A stretch of 16,949 nt of DNA from Clostridia bacterium (GCA_008668455.1 RQCD01000055.1:1-16949), one strand, 5' to 3'. Counted from the first letter of the stretch, positions 1 through 7,202 are shown. Made by a program: numbers and translations. Notes: a model not told the origin generated them from the letters alone.

Positions 1-723
1 GTCCTTTTTAATCAGGATGGTATTCTCATAGTGAGCGGATAGGGATCCGTCTGCTGTCACAACTGTCCAGTCATCGTCCAGCACAAAGACCTCATACGTT
101 CCGGCATTGACCATCGGTTCAATTGCCAGCGTCATTCCGGCGCTTAGCCGGGCACCGTGACCGCGCCTTCCAAAATTCGGAACAGACGGGTCTTCATGCA
201 TATTCTTTCCGATTCCGTGTCCGACCAGATCGCGGACAACGGAATAACCGCGTGCTTCAACATACTCCTGAATCGCAGCTGAGATATCACCCAGCTTTGC
301 GCCGTGCACTGCATATTTAATTCCTTCAAAGAAGCTCTCCCTGGTTGTATCGATCAGCCGCTGAGCTTCGCTTGAAATTTCGCCGACTGCAAAGGTTCTC
401 GCAGCATCGCCGTGGTAGCCGTTTTTATATGCTCCCACGTCAATGCTGATGATATCGCCTTGAGAAAGTACTACATTTTTTTGGGGGATTCCATGCACCA
501 CCTCGTCATTTCTTGATGCGCAGATGCTTGCAGGATAACCCTCATAGTGCAGAAAGGAAGGGGTTGCGCCCCGGGAAACAATATAATCTCTTGCGATTTT
601 GTCTAATTGCAGGGTGGAGATTCCAGGCTTGATATGCTTTTCAAGCATCTTGAGCGTATCGCCGGTAATCTTTCCTGCAACTCTCATCTTCTCAACTTCA
701 GATTTTGACTTTATCGTTATCAT
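1..723 (-). CDS. map: Methionine aminopeptidase type I (3' end cut by window edge)
   Basis: Cytosolic metalloprotease that removes the initiator methionine from new proteins. The open frame reads 241 residues from ATG at 723 to the window edge with no stop; type I enzymes are about 248-250 residues, so only a few C-terminal codons are missing. All five expected metal ligands are visible: D95 (in IDVGAY), D106 (HGDAARTF), H169 (GHGIGK), E202 (IEPM) and E233 (HYENTI). The substrate-side histidines H78 (VVHGIP) and H176 are also present. There is no N-terminal zinc-finger or SH3-like extension, so this is the short type Ia form. The start follows an AGGGAG ribosome binding site and lies 25 bp after the adk stop, so it is the last visible gene of the spc operon. 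infA, rpmJ, rpsM and rpsK would usually follow, but they lie outside the window. Confidence 0.96.
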   Translation of the reverse strand, partial: MITIKSKSEVEKMRVAGKITGDTLKMLEKHIKPGISTLQLDKIARDYIVSRGATPSFLHYEGYPASICASRNDEVVHGIPQKNVVLSQGDIISIDVGAYKNGYHGDAARTFAVGEISSEAQRLIDTTRESFFEGIKYAVHGAKLGDISAAIQEYVEARGYSVVRDLVGHGIGKNMHEDPSVPNFGRRGHGARLSAGMTLAIEPMVNAGTYEVFVLDDDWTVVTADGSLSAHYENTILIKKD

Positions 724-748
724 TTATGACTCCCTAAGCCTCTCCGGC

Positions 749-1387
749 TTACGCATCTAATCCCAATGCCTTGGCAACCTCTTTTGTGGTGTCTGCCAAT
801 TCTTCCTTGCCGTATGCAATCACTAATTTGCCTTTCTTTTTGTAGTATTCCTTAATCGGCTCTGTTTGTTCATGATAAACATGAATCCGATTTTTAACGG
901 TAGCCTCATCATCATCCGCCCGCTGGATCAGTTCTCCGCCACAGGCAGAGCACTTATCTCCGGCAGAGGAGGGTTTATACACCACATGATACGGAGTACC
1001 GCAGGATTTACATTCCCGTCTTCCGGAAAGACGCTCTACAATTGTCTCATCCGAAACCTCCAGCGATAAAACCTTATCAATTTCAACGCCGGATGCCGTT
1101 AATGCCTCTGCCTGAGCCGTTGTTCTGGGGAATCCGTCTAAAATGAATCCCTTTTTACAGTCGTCCTGACTCAAACGCTCCTTAACAATGCCTACCACAA
1201 GTTCGTCCGGAACAAGCTCACCGGCATTAATATAGCTCTGCGCTTTCTTGCCCAGCTCTGTACCCTCTCGAATTGCCGTTCTGAGCATCACACCGGTTGA
1301 AATTGTGTTAATTCCCAGTCTTTCGGAAAGGATTTCAGCTTGTGTTCCTTTCCCCGCACCCGGAGGTCCCAATAAAATCAATCTCAT
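749..1387 (-). CDS. adk: Adenylate kinase, zinc-LID long form
   Basis: Catalyses ATP + AMP to 2 ADP in the cytosol, keeping the adenylate pool balanced. The 212-residue protein has the P-loop GPPGAGKGT at 7-15, the AMP-binding core with the FILDGFPRT motif at 81-89, and a long LID domain. The LID carries four cysteines (C126, C129, C146, C149) in two CxxC pairs, the structural zinc site typical of Gram-positive enzymes. Length is normal for the long form. ATG at 1387 follows an AAGGCGG site about 8 nt upstream. It sits 21 bp after secY and 25 bp before map, the common Bacillota order secY-adk-map, so it is most likely co-transcribed with the ribosomal proteins. Confidence 0.97.
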   Translation of the reverse strand: MRLILLGPPGAGKGTQAEILSERLGINTISTGVMLRTAIREGTELGKKAQSYINAGELVPDELVVGIVKERLSQDDCKKGFILDGFPRTTAQAEALTASGVEIDKVLSLEVSDETIVERLSGRRECKSCGTPYHVVYKPSSAGDKCSACGGELIQRADDDEATVKNRIHVYHEQTEPIKEYYKKKGKLVIAYGKEELADTTKEVAKALGLDA

Positions 1388-1408
1388 TGTGAACGCCGCC
1401 TTTCTATC

Positions 1409-2740
1409 CTATTCCAAGAATCCTTTATAATGACGCATTACCATCTGCGACTCAATCTGACGAACAGTTTCTAATGCCACACCTTCCATAATCAGAAGCG
1501 AGGTACCGCCGATCTGCAGGCTCTGGATTCCGAAAATCGCACCTGCGATTACCGGCAGAACTGCGATAATGCCAAGGAACAATGCTCCGGCAAGATTCAG
1601 TCTGGAAGAAACCTTCATAATAAAGTCACTGGTCGGCTTGCCCGGTCTGTAGCCCGGAATATATCCGCCGCTCTTCTTCATGTTATTCGCAAGTTCAATC
1701 GGATTGAACTGAATGGACGAATAGAAATATGTGAAGAAGATGATCAGGAGGAAGTAGAGAACAGAATATACAATATCTGTCCAGCCGCTGCCATAGCCTG
1801 CTGACAAGCAGGATAAAACTGTATGCCATAAGCCTGTCTCCGGCAGCTTTCCTCCGGTGGTAATTCTAACAATTGTCTGCGGAAATGCCATAATACTCGA
1901 TGCAAAGATGATCGGCATAACGCCGCCCATAACAACCTTGATCGGGATATTGGTACTCTGACCGCCGTACATTTTTCTTCCGACAACACGCTTTGCGTAC
2001 TGAACCGGAATTTTTCTCTCAGCAGAATCAAACAGCACAACAAAGATAATTGCTGCAACCACAAAGATTACAACCAGCGCTGCCATGCTGAGGCTCTTAA
2101 GAGAAACGTTTGCACTCAGGTATGTCTCATAGACACCCTTGATTGCAACCGGAATTCTGGAAACGATACCGGCAAAAATGATTAAGGAAACACCGTTTCC
2201 TAAGCCCTTCTCCGTAATTACCTCGCCCAGCCATACGATAAACGCTGTACCTGCCGTAAAGGTCAGGGTAATAACAAAGAAACCGAGCGCTGATGTGTTT
2301 GAAAATACCGTTGCACCGCTTTCAACTCCCATATTATGCAGAGTGACATACAAGCCTGCTGCCTGAATGAATGCAAGCACAATACCAAAATATCTGGTAA
2401 TGCGGTTGATTTTCTTTCTGCCCTCCATGCCTTCCTTTGCAAGCCGCTCTAAGGACGGGATTGCTACGGTTAAAAGCTGGATAATGATGGATGAGTTGAT
2501 GTACGGAGAAACACCGAGCGCCATAACGGTTGCATTCGAGAATGCACCGCCGGTGAACACATCAAACAGGGAGAACAGATCCATTCCGCCTCCGCTCAAA
2601 AACTGCTTCATGAAGCTGGAATCCAGGTAGGGAACAGGTACATGTGCTCCGAACCGGAATATAATCAGCATGAAAAGCGTAAACCAAATTCTTTTTCTTA
2701 AGTCAGGGATTTTAAATGCGTTTCTGATAGTCTGAAACAT
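1409..2740 (-). CDS. secY: Protein translocase channel subunit SecY
   Basis: Central pore of the Sec translocon in the cytoplasmic membrane; it passes unfolded secretory proteins across the membrane and releases membrane proteins sideways, working with SecE, SecG, SecA and the ribosome. The 443-residue protein has the expected hydrophobic pattern of ten membrane spans. The first span is at about residues 17-37, the plug/TM2a region around 53-75, and the SecY signature GVSPYINSSIIIQLL at 76-90. The cytoplasmic loop motif GYIPGYRPGKPT, before the last spans, is present. Its ATG lies 1 bp after the rplO stop, and its ribosome binding site (AGAGGTGAT) is inside the end of rplO, so translation of the two is probably coupled. 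Confidence 0.98.
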   Translation of the reverse strand: MFQTIRNAFKIPDLRKRIWFTLFMLIIFRFGAHVPVPYLDSSFMKQFLSGGGMDLFSLFDVFTGGAFSNATVMALGVSPYINSSIIIQLLTVAIPSLERLAKEGMEGRKKINRITRYFGIVLAFIQAAGLYVTLHNMGVESGATVFSNTSALGFFVITLTFTAGTAFIVWLGEVITEKGLGNGVSLIIFAGIVSRIPVAIKGVYETYLSANVSLKSLSMAALVVIFVVAAIIFVVLFDSAERKIPVQYAKRVVGRKMYGGQSTNIPIKVVMGGVMPIIFASSIMAFPQTIVRITTGGKLPETGLWHTVLSCLSAGYGSGWTDIVYSVLYFLLIIFFTYFYSSIQFNPIELANNMKKSGGYIPGYRPGKPTSDFIMKVSSRLNLAGALFLGIIAVLPVIAGAIFGIQSLQIGGTSLLIMEGVALETVRQIESQMVMRHYKGFLE

Positions 2741-2741
2741 C

Positions 2742-3182
2742 TCAAATCACCTCTGCCTTTCCGCCTGCCTTTTCAATCTTTTCTGCGGCAGACGCGCTAA
2801 ATTTGGCAACTTTCACCTCAAGCTTCCTGGTCAGCTCGCCGCGTCCCAGAATCTTGATTCCATCCAACACCTTGCTGACAACGCCGCTTTCTTTCAAAAG
2901 CTCCGCTGTTACAACAGTGCCGTCCTCAAATCTTTCTAGATCTGCTACGTTAATTGTAACATACTGCTTTGCAAATATATTGTTGAAGCCCCGCTTCGGC
3001 AAACGTCTGTACAAAGGCATCTGTCCACCCTCGAAGCCCGGTCTTACACCGCCGCCCGAACGTGCATTCTGACCCTTGTGTCCCTTGCCGGCAGTCTTGC
3101 CATTACCGTAACCAATACCTCTGCCCACTCTCTTTGCAGAGAACTTTGAGCCTTCAGCAGGTTGTAGTTCGTCTAATCTCAT
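2742..3182 (-). CDS. rplO: 50S ribosomal protein L15
   Basis: Late-assembling 50S protein that binds 23S rRNA and helps organise the central part of the large subunit. 146 residues. The N-terminal tail is rich in Gly, Lys and Arg (GNGKTAGKGHKGQNAR, then GVRPGFEGGQMPLYRRLPKRGF), which is diagnostic for L15. A longer frame could start at GTG 3191, but that GTG is part of the Shine-Dalgarno AGGAGGTG, so ATG at 3182 (MRLDELQPAEGS) is the start and it matches family N-termini. It lies 25 bp after rpmD and 1 bp before secY, the standard spc operon order. Confidence 0.97.
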   Translation of the reverse strand: MRLDELQPAEGSKFSAKRVGRGIGYGNGKTAGKGHKGQNARSGGGVRPGFEGGQMPLYRRLPKRGFNNIFAKQYVTINVADLERFEDGTVVTAELLKESGVVSKVLDGIKILGRGELTRKLEVKVAKFSASAAEKIEKAGGKAEVI

Positions 3183-3207
3183 TTGCTGCACCTCCTTTTT
3201 CTGATAT

Positions 3208-3387
3208 TTAGTTTTCTTCCACTTCCACCAAATGAGATACCTTATTAATCATACCTCTGATTTGCGGAGTATCATTGTGTTCCTTTGTGTCTCTGATCCT
3301 CTTTAAGCCCAGAGCCTTTACGGTTGCAATCTGATCCTGTTTGCAGCCGATTGTGCTTTTTACTAACTTTACATTTAATTTAGCCAT
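3208..3387 (-). CDS. rpmD: 50S ribosomal protein L30
   Basis: Small 50S protein bound to 23S rRNA. The 59-residue product starts MAKLNVKLVKSTIGCKQDQ and contains the L30 core around residues 25-50 (ALGLKRIRDTKEHNDTPQIRGMI), with normal length for the bacterial form. The ATG at 3387 follows AGGAGGT at 9 nt. It sits 15 bp after the rpsE stop and 25 bp before rplO. The S5-L30-L15 order is the usual one for Bacillota. The gene is short, just under 60 codons of protein, and is easily missed by length-filtered gene finders. Confidence 0.96.
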   Translation of the reverse strand: MAKLNVKLVKSTIGCKQDQIATVKALGLKRIRDTKEHNDTPQIRGMINKVSHLVEVEEN

Positions 3388-3402
3388 CGTGGTATTACCT
3401 CC

Positions 3403-3906
3403 TTAACCTCTGATTTGGTCAACGGTTTTACCTCTTAATTGAGCAACTTCATCAGCTTGCTTTAAATCAGCCAAACCTGCAATTGTAGCTTTTACTACGT
3501 TCTTCTTGTTAGTGGAACGCAGGCACTTTGTTCTGATGTCCCTGACACCGGCAAGCTCCAGCACAGCTCTTGCTGCACCGCCTGCGATCACGCCGGTACC
3601 TTCTTTTGCAGGCTTAATTAATACTCTGCCTGCACCGAACTCACCGATTACTTCATGAGGAATGGTTGTACCAACCAGGGGAACTGTAATCATGTTCTTC
3701 TTTGCATCCTCAATACCCTTGCGGATTGCATCCGGGATTTCAGCTGCCTTTCCTGTTCCGCAGCCAACATGTCCATTGCCGTCGCCGACAACCATCAGCG
3801 CACTGAAACGGAATGTTCTTCCACCCTTTACAACCTTCGCAACACGGTTAATTTCAACCAACTTTTCTTGAATATCAAGTGTTGATGCGTCTATTCTCTC
3901 AGCCAC
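3403..3906 (-). CDS. rpsE: 30S ribosomal protein S5 (GTG start)
   Basis: 30S protein near the mRNA entry site; it contributes to decoding accuracy and to mRNA unwinding together with S3 and S4. 167 residues. The N-terminal S5 double-stranded RNA binding fold covers about residues 10-75, with the signature GGRTFRFSALMVVGDGNGHVG from 28. The C-terminal alpha/beta domain has the usual GTGVIAGGAARAVLELAGV stretch near 103-121. The initiation codon is GTG at 3906, placed 7 nt after a consensus AGGAGGT; no in-frame ATG is near, so GTG is a well-supported start. It lies 18 bp after rplR and 15 bp before rpmD. Confidence 0.97.
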   Translation of the reverse strand: MAERIDASTLDIQEKLVEINRVAKVVKGGRTFRFSALMVVGDGNGHVGCGTGKAAEIPDAIRKGIEDAKKNMITVPLVGTTIPHEVIGEFGAGRVLIKPAKEGTGVIAGGAARAVLELAGVRDIRTKCLRSTNKKNVVKATIAGLADLKQADEVAQLRGKTVDQIRG

Positions 3907-3924
3907 AATATCTACCTCCTTTTA

Positions 3925-4287
3925 TTAGAATTCCAGGCCGCCCTCTCTTGCACCTTCTGCAAGAGCAGCAACTCTTCCGTGATAAATGTATCCGCCTCTA
4001 TCAAATACAACTGCTTTAATACCCTTTTCTAAAGCCTTTTTCGCAACCATTTCGCCGACTGCCTTTGCTGCGTCGCAATTACCGCCATGCTCGCCCTCAA
4101 AGCCCTTTTCCAGAGTAGAAGCGCTGACTAAGGTGACACCCTTTACGTCGTCAATAATTTGAGCGTAGATGTGCTTTGAACTTCTGTATACGTTCAGACG
4201 TGGTCTCTCCGCGGTTCCGGAGATGTTCTTTCTAACTCTTTCATGACGTCTGATTCTTGCAACGTTACTGCTAATCTTTTTAATCAT
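3925..4287 (-). CDS. rplR: 50S ribosomal protein L18
   Basis: 5S rRNA-binding protein of the 50S central protuberance, acting with L5. 120 residues. The very basic N-terminus (RIRRHERVRKNISGTAERPRL, about residues 11-31) is the rRNA-binding tail. The C-terminal motif VVFDRGGYIYHGRVAALAEGAREGGLEF, reaching the last residue, is characteristic of L18. The ATG at 4287 follows AAGGAG at about 9 nt. It is 17 bp after rplF and 18 bp before rpsE, in normal spc operon order. Nothing unusual was seen. Confidence 0.97.
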   Translation of the reverse strand: MIKKISSNVARIRRHERVRKNISGTAERPRLNVYRSSKHIYAQIIDDVKGVTLVSASTLEKGFEGEHGGNCDAAKAVGEMVAKKALEKGIKAVVFDRGGYIYHGRVAALAEGAREGGLEF

Positions 4288-4304
4288 TTAAGAACACTCC
4301 TTTC

Positions 4305-4853
4305 TTATTTCTTCTTGCCGCCTGCTTTACCCTCTTTGCGTCTGATTACCTCATCAACGTACTTAATTCCCTTGCCCTTATACGGCTCCGGCATTCTGTA
4401 CTCTCTGATTTTTGCAGCGGTTTCACCAACAACTTCCTTGTTCGCGCCCTTTACGATAATCTTGTTGGGAGCAGGTACTTCCAGTGTGATGCCCTCTGCC
4501 GGTGTATATTCTACCGGGTGAGAGTATCCTAAGCTCAAGACCAAAGTCTTGCCTTGCATTTGCGCTCTGTAACCAACACCGTTGATTTCCAGCTCCTTAG
4601 TAAAGCCGGTGGTGGTACCGATGATCATATTGTTGATCAGGGTACGGGTTAAGCCATGCAGGGACTTGTGTAATTTATCCTCGGACGGACGCTCTACTGT
4701 TAACACGCCGTCTGCTACTTTAATAATCATGTCCGGGTGAAGCTTTCTGGTTAATGTACCGTTTGAGCCTTTTACCGTGATTTCGTTTTCTGCACCAATC
4801 TTTACGTCAACTCCTGCCGGAATTGTGATTGGCAGTCTACCGATTCTTGACAT
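4305..4853 (-). CDS. rplF: 50S ribosomal protein L6
   Basis: 50S protein near the factor-binding site and the sarcin-ricin loop. 182 residues, made of two similar alpha/beta domains (about 1-82 and 83-170). The start MSRIGRLPITIPAGV and the C-terminal signature PEPYKGKGIKY, followed by a lysine- and glycine-rich tail (EGKAGGKKK), identify L6. ATG at 4853 follows a GGAGGAA site. A 74 bp gap separates it from rpsH upstream, longer than most gaps in this operon; it holds a small hairpin with arms at 4883-4887 and 4893-4897 and no gene. Confidence 0.97.
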   Translation of the reverse strand: MSRIGRLPITIPAGVDVKIGAENEITVKGSNGTLTRKLHPDMIIKVADGVLTVERPSEDKLHKSLHGLTRTLINNMIIGTTTGFTKELEINGVGYRAQMQGKTLVLSLGYSHPVEYTPAEGITLEVPAPNKIIVKGANKEVVGETAAKIREYRMPEPYKGKGIKYVDEVIRRKEGKAGGKKK

Positions 4854-4927
4854 TGATCGTTCCTCCTTAACTTAGATTTTCTCTGTTATTTCAACAGGTT
4901 TTCAGTTGATTCGGGATTCTTCCCTAA

Positions 4928-5326
4928 TTACCAGATAAATGCCAGAACCTCGCCGCCAATGTTTTCTTTTCTGGCAGCCTTATCGGTCATAACACCCTTT
5001 GATGTGGAAATGATTGCAATTCCTAAGCCTTTCAAAACTCTCGGCAGCTCATCTGCTGCTGCATAGAATCTCAAGCCCGGCTTTGATACTCTCTTTAAAC
5101 CGCTGATAACCCGCTCTTTTGCCGGTCCGTACTTTAAAGCAATTCGGATCATGCCCTGTTTTCCATCCTCGATAATCTGATAGCTCTTAATATAACCCTC
5201 TTCATTTAAGATTTCAGCAATTGCCTTCTTCATGTTTGAAGCCGGGATATCCACTGTCTCATGTCTTGCAGAATTCGCATTTCTGATACGAGTTAACATA
5301 TCTGCAATCGGATCTGTAATTTGCAT
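4928..5326 (-). CDS. rpsH: 30S ribosomal protein S8
   Basis: Primary 16S rRNA-binding protein that organises the 30S platform; in E. coli it also represses the spc operon at the rplE start, but I cannot show that here. 132 residues, starting MQITDPIADMLTRIRNA and ending with the family signature ISTSKGVMTDKAARKENIGGEVLAFIW. The N-terminal alpha/beta domain spans about 1-70 and the C-terminal RNA-binding domain about 75-132. ATG at 5326 follows AGGAGGT at about 8 nt. It lies 60 bp after the rpsN stop. Confidence 0.97.
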   Translation of the reverse strand: MQITDPIADMLTRIRNANSARHETVDIPASNMKKAIAEILNEEGYIKSYQIIEDGKQGMIRIALKYGPAKERVISGLKRVSKPGLRFYAAADELPRVLKGLGIAIISTSKGVMTDKAARKENIGGEVLAFIW

Positions 5327-5386
5327 TAAGTTTACCTCCTTCCAAATTCTGTAGGAATTCGTCTGAATAAATTGTTTGTATGAATT

Positions 5387-5572
5387 TTACCAGCTCGCCT
5401 TGCGCACGCCGGGAATCTGACCCTTGTAAGCAAGCTCTCTGAAGCAGATACGGCAGATACCAAATTTTCTTAAATATGCATGCGGTCTTCCGCAAATCTT
5501 ACATCTGGTATAGCCTTGTGTAGTATGCTTCGGCTTTCTCTGCTGCTTAACAACCATAGATTTCTTAGCAAT
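5387..5572 (-). CDS. rpsN: 30S ribosomal protein S14, type Z zinc ribbon, with an apparent ATT start
   Basis: 30S head protein. The reading frame gives 61 residues, exactly the usual type Z length: first codon ATT, then AKKSMVVKQQRKPKH, two zinc-binding CxxC pairs (C24/C27 and C40/C43) and the conserved end CFRELAYKGQIPGVRKASW. Family members begin MAKKSM, so ATT sits exactly where ATG is expected. The frame has no ATG, GTG or TTG between the upstream TGA and this point. The next in-frame ATG (5557, residue 6) would remove the conserved AKKS and is too far from the GGAG site. AAGGAG lies 7 nt before ATT, so AUU initiation is my reading; a base-call error (T for G) is the main alternative. The rplE frame overlaps the first half of the gene. 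Confidence 0.88.
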   Translation of the reverse strand: MAKKSMVVKQQRKPKHTTQGYTRCKICGRPHAYLRKFGICRICFRELAYKGQIPGVRKASW

Positions 5573-6129
5573 GTTATGGCTCCTTCGGAGCCGCGAACAA
5601 ACGGCGCGCCCATCAAGCTTAACATCTCGCGAGCCTCTTCGTCACTCTTTGCAGTTGTTACGATAATGACATCCATACCTCTGATTTTATCAATTTTATC
5701 GTATTCAATTTCCGGGAAGATTAACTGCTCCTTAATACCTAAGGCATAGTTTCCTCTGCCGTCAAAGGAGTTCGGATTGATTCCTCTGAAGTCTCTTACA
5801 CGCGGAAGTGCTACGTTGAACAAACGATCTAAGAACTCATACATCTTATCGGCTCTCAATGTAACCTTACAGCCAATGTTCATTCCTTCTCTGAGCTTGA
5901 AGTTTGCAACGGACTTTCTTGCCTTTGTGATAACCGGTCTCTGACCTGTGATCTGTGCAAGATCATTCATAGCCGCGTCGATTACCTTTGGATTTTCTCT
6001 TGCGTCGCTCATTCCGATATTGATTACGATTTTCTCAAGCTTCGGGATTTGCATTGTGCTTTTGTAGCCAAACTTTGTCATCAAAGCAGGAGCTACTTCT
6101 GCTTTATATTTTTCTTGCAATCTGGACAT
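5470..6129 (-). CDS. rplE: 50S ribosomal protein L5 with an unusual C-terminal read-on
   Basis: 5S rRNA-binding protein of the central protuberance, essential for 50S assembly. Residues 1-178 are ordinary L5: MSRLQEKYKAEVAPALM, the KIVINIGMSDARENPK region near 33-48, TGQRPVITKARKSVANFKLREG at 61-82, and NPNSFDGRGNYALGIKEQLIFPEI at 118-141. L5 normally stops after about 179 residues (here LMGAPFV). This frame instead continues for about 40 residues of non-L5 sequence that is simply the wrong frame of rpsN, ending at 5470. In the +1 frame a TAA at 5574-5576 would end the protein at 184 residues (APKEP tail), just before the rpsN start. I suspect a 1-nt insertion or a real frame change near 5590-5600. 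ATG at 6129 follows AGGAGGT at 11 nt. Confidence 0.93.
   Translation of the reverse strand: MSRLQEKYKAEVAPALMTKFGYKSTMQIPKLEKIVINIGMSDARENPKVIDAAMNDLAQITGQRPVITKARKSVANFKLREGMNIGCKVTLRADKMYEFLDRLFNVALPRVRDFRGINPNSFDGRGNYALGIKEQLIFPEIEYDKIDKIRGMDVIIVTTAKSDEEAREMLSLMGAPFVRGSEGAITLLRNLWLLSSRESRSILHKAIPDVRFAEDRMHI
5578..5592 (-). promoter_or_regulatory. Hairpin holding the rpsN Shine-Dalgarno
   Basis: On the transcript, GGCTCC-GAA-GGAGCC forms a perfect 6-bp stem with a three-base loop. The GGAG in its 3' arm, read with the loop as AAGGAG, is the only ribosome binding site for rpsN. The hairpin starts 5 bases before the apparent ATT start. If it folds, rpsN would depend on ribosomes moving through the end of rplE to open it, which suggests translational coupling. 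The structure is visible in the sequence; the regulatory role is inference. Confidence 0.5.
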
Positions 6130-6155
6130 TGTATGAATTTACCTCCTCTCACAAA

Positions 6156-6479
6156 TTAGTCGTTAAATATTTCCTGGCATTTCTTGCAGTAACGTGCCTT
6201 AGAACCATCCTCTAAGATTTTAACGCCGGTTCTTGCCGCCTTACCGCACTTTGAGCAAACTCTCATCACGTTGGATGCGTCGATCGGCGCTTCCATATGC
6301 AGAATGCCGCTTTCCTGACCCTGCATCTTTGCTTTCTGGTGCTTCTTCACCATCGCAGCGCCTTCCACGATCACTCTCCCCGTCTCCGGGAATGCTGTGA
6401 CAATTTTACCCTGCTTGCCTTTATCTTTTCCGGAGATTACTTCTACTAAGTCTCCACGCTTTACATGTAATTTTTTCAT
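6156..6479 (-). CDS. rplX: 50S ribosomal protein L24, zinc-ribbon form
   Basis: Early assembly initiator protein of the 50S subunit. 107 residues, beginning MKKLHVKRGDLVEVISGKDKGKQGKI, the KOW RNA-binding motif of L24. The C-terminal half has two CxxC pairs (C75/C78 and C98/C101), the zinc ribbon found in many L24 proteins. A longer frame could start at GTG 6488, but that GTG is part of the AGGAGGTG ribosome binding site, so ATG at 6479 was chosen. It lies 13 bp after rplN and 26 bp before rplE, in the conserved L14-L24-L5 order. Confidence 0.97.
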   Translation of the reverse strand: MKKLHVKRGDLVEVISGKDKGKQGKIVTAFPETGRVIVEGAAMVKKHQKAKMQGQESGILHMEAPIDASNVMRVCSKCGKAARTGVKILEDGSKARYCKKCQEIFND

Positions 6480-6492
6480 TGCTTGCACCTCC

Positions 6493-6861
6493 TTACAGAA
6501 CTTCGGGAGCCAATGACAAAATCTTCATGTACTCTTTATCTCTGAGCTCTCTTGCAACAGGGCCAAAAATACGGGTACCTCTCGGATTCTTGTCATCTTT
6601 AACGATAACAGCTGCATTTTCATCAAATCGAATATAGGAACCGTCCTTACGTCTGGTTTCTTTTACAGTTCTGACAACAACAGCCTTCACAACGTCACCC
6701 TTTTTAACAACGCCGCCCGGTGTTGCCTTTTTAACAGAACAAATGATTTCATCGCCGACTGCTGCATATCTCTTTTTGGATCCGCCTATAACACGAATGC
6801 ACATTACTTCCTTTGCACCAGTATTATCAGCGACTCTCAAAAGTGTTTGTTGCTGGATCAT
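6493..6861 (-). CDS. rplN: 50S ribosomal protein L14
   Basis: 50S protein at the subunit interface, forming bridges with 16S rRNA; in other bacteria it is the docking site of the silencing factor RsfS. 122 residues, the standard length. Diagnostic stretches are MIQQQTLLRVADNTGAKEVMCIRVIGGS at the start, the central GDVVKAVVVRT near 55-65, and the end FGPVARELRDKEYMKILSLAPEVL. ATG at 6861 follows AAGGAGGAG at about 5 nt. It is 28 bp after rpsQ and 13 bp before rplX. Nothing odd was seen. Confidence 0.98.
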   Translation of the reverse strand: MIQQQTLLRVADNTGAKEVMCIRVIGGSKKRYAAVGDEIICSVKKATPGGVVKKGDVVKAVVVRTVKETRRKDGSYIRFDENAAVIVKDDKNPRGTRIFGPVARELRDKEYMKILSLAPEVL

Positions 6862-6889
6862 GATTACTCCTCCTTCCCGGCACAGTCGA

Positions 6890-7147
6890 TTACTGAGCCT
6901 TTTCTACAATTTCAACCAGTCTCCATCTCTTATCCTTAGAAATCGGTCTGGTTTCCATAACCTTTACTCTATCGCCAATTGCACAGATATTATCCTGATC
7001 ATGCGCCTTTAATTTGTAGGTTCTCTTTTCGATTTTCCCATAAAGCGGATGCTTCACTCTGTATTCAATGGCAACTACAATGGTCTTATCCATTTTATTG
7101 CTGACAACCTTGCCAATCTTAACCTTACGGCTGTTTCTCTCTGCCAT
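6890..7147 (-). CDS. rpsQ: 30S ribosomal protein S17
   Basis: Early 16S rRNA-binding protein with an OB fold. 85 residues from MAERNSRKVKIGKVVSNKMDKTIVVAIEY to the ending WRLVEIVEKAQ. The family motif GDRVKVMETRPISKDKRWRL is at about 59-78. An upstream in-frame ATG (7165) exists, but the AAAGGAGGA ribosome binding site lies between it and the ATG at 7147, which is therefore the start and fits the usual S17 length. A 90-bp gap to rpmC, long for this operon, precedes the gene and holds a possible internal promoter and a hairpin. Confidence 0.97.
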   Translation of the reverse strand: MAERNSRKVKIGKVVSNKMDKTIVVAIEYRVKHPLYGKIEKRTYKLKAHDQDNICAIGDRVKVMETRPISKDKRWRLVEIVEKAQ

Positions 7148-7163
7148 TTCGGTTCCTCCTTTC

Positions 7164-7181
7164 ATACAATCAAAATTGTAT
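7164..7181 (-). repeat. Perfect inverted repeat just upstream of the rpsQ ribosome binding site
   Basis: ATACAAT-TTTG-ATTGTAT gives a perfect 7-bp, AT-rich stem with a four-base loop. It ends 3 bases before the AAAGGAGG site of rpsQ and overlaps the -10 element of the possible internal promoter. It could be a protein-binding palindrome, a weak mRNA hairpin, or chance in AT-rich DNA; I see no evidence that separates these. Confidence 0.35.
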
Positions 7182-7202
7182 TATTCCTGACGTTTCAATC
7201 AA
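7175..7202 (-). promoter_or_regulatory. Possible internal promoter before rpsQ
   Basis: In the 90-bp rpmC-rpsQ gap, TTGATT (7197-7202) and TACAAT (7175-7180) are separated by 16 bp, a fair sigma-A match (4/6 and 5/6). Transcription would begin near 7168 and give a very short leader containing the rpsQ ribosome binding site. The gap is unusually long for this operon, which makes an extra promoter plausible, but AT-rich spacers often produce such matches by chance. Confidence 0.35.

Noticed and set aside
5470..5605. Programmed -1 frameshift giving an L5-S14 fusion
   Set aside because: The -1 frame is open from L5 into rpsN, but there is no canonical slippery heptamer, and a fused L5-S14 makes little sense because the two proteins sit on different subunits.
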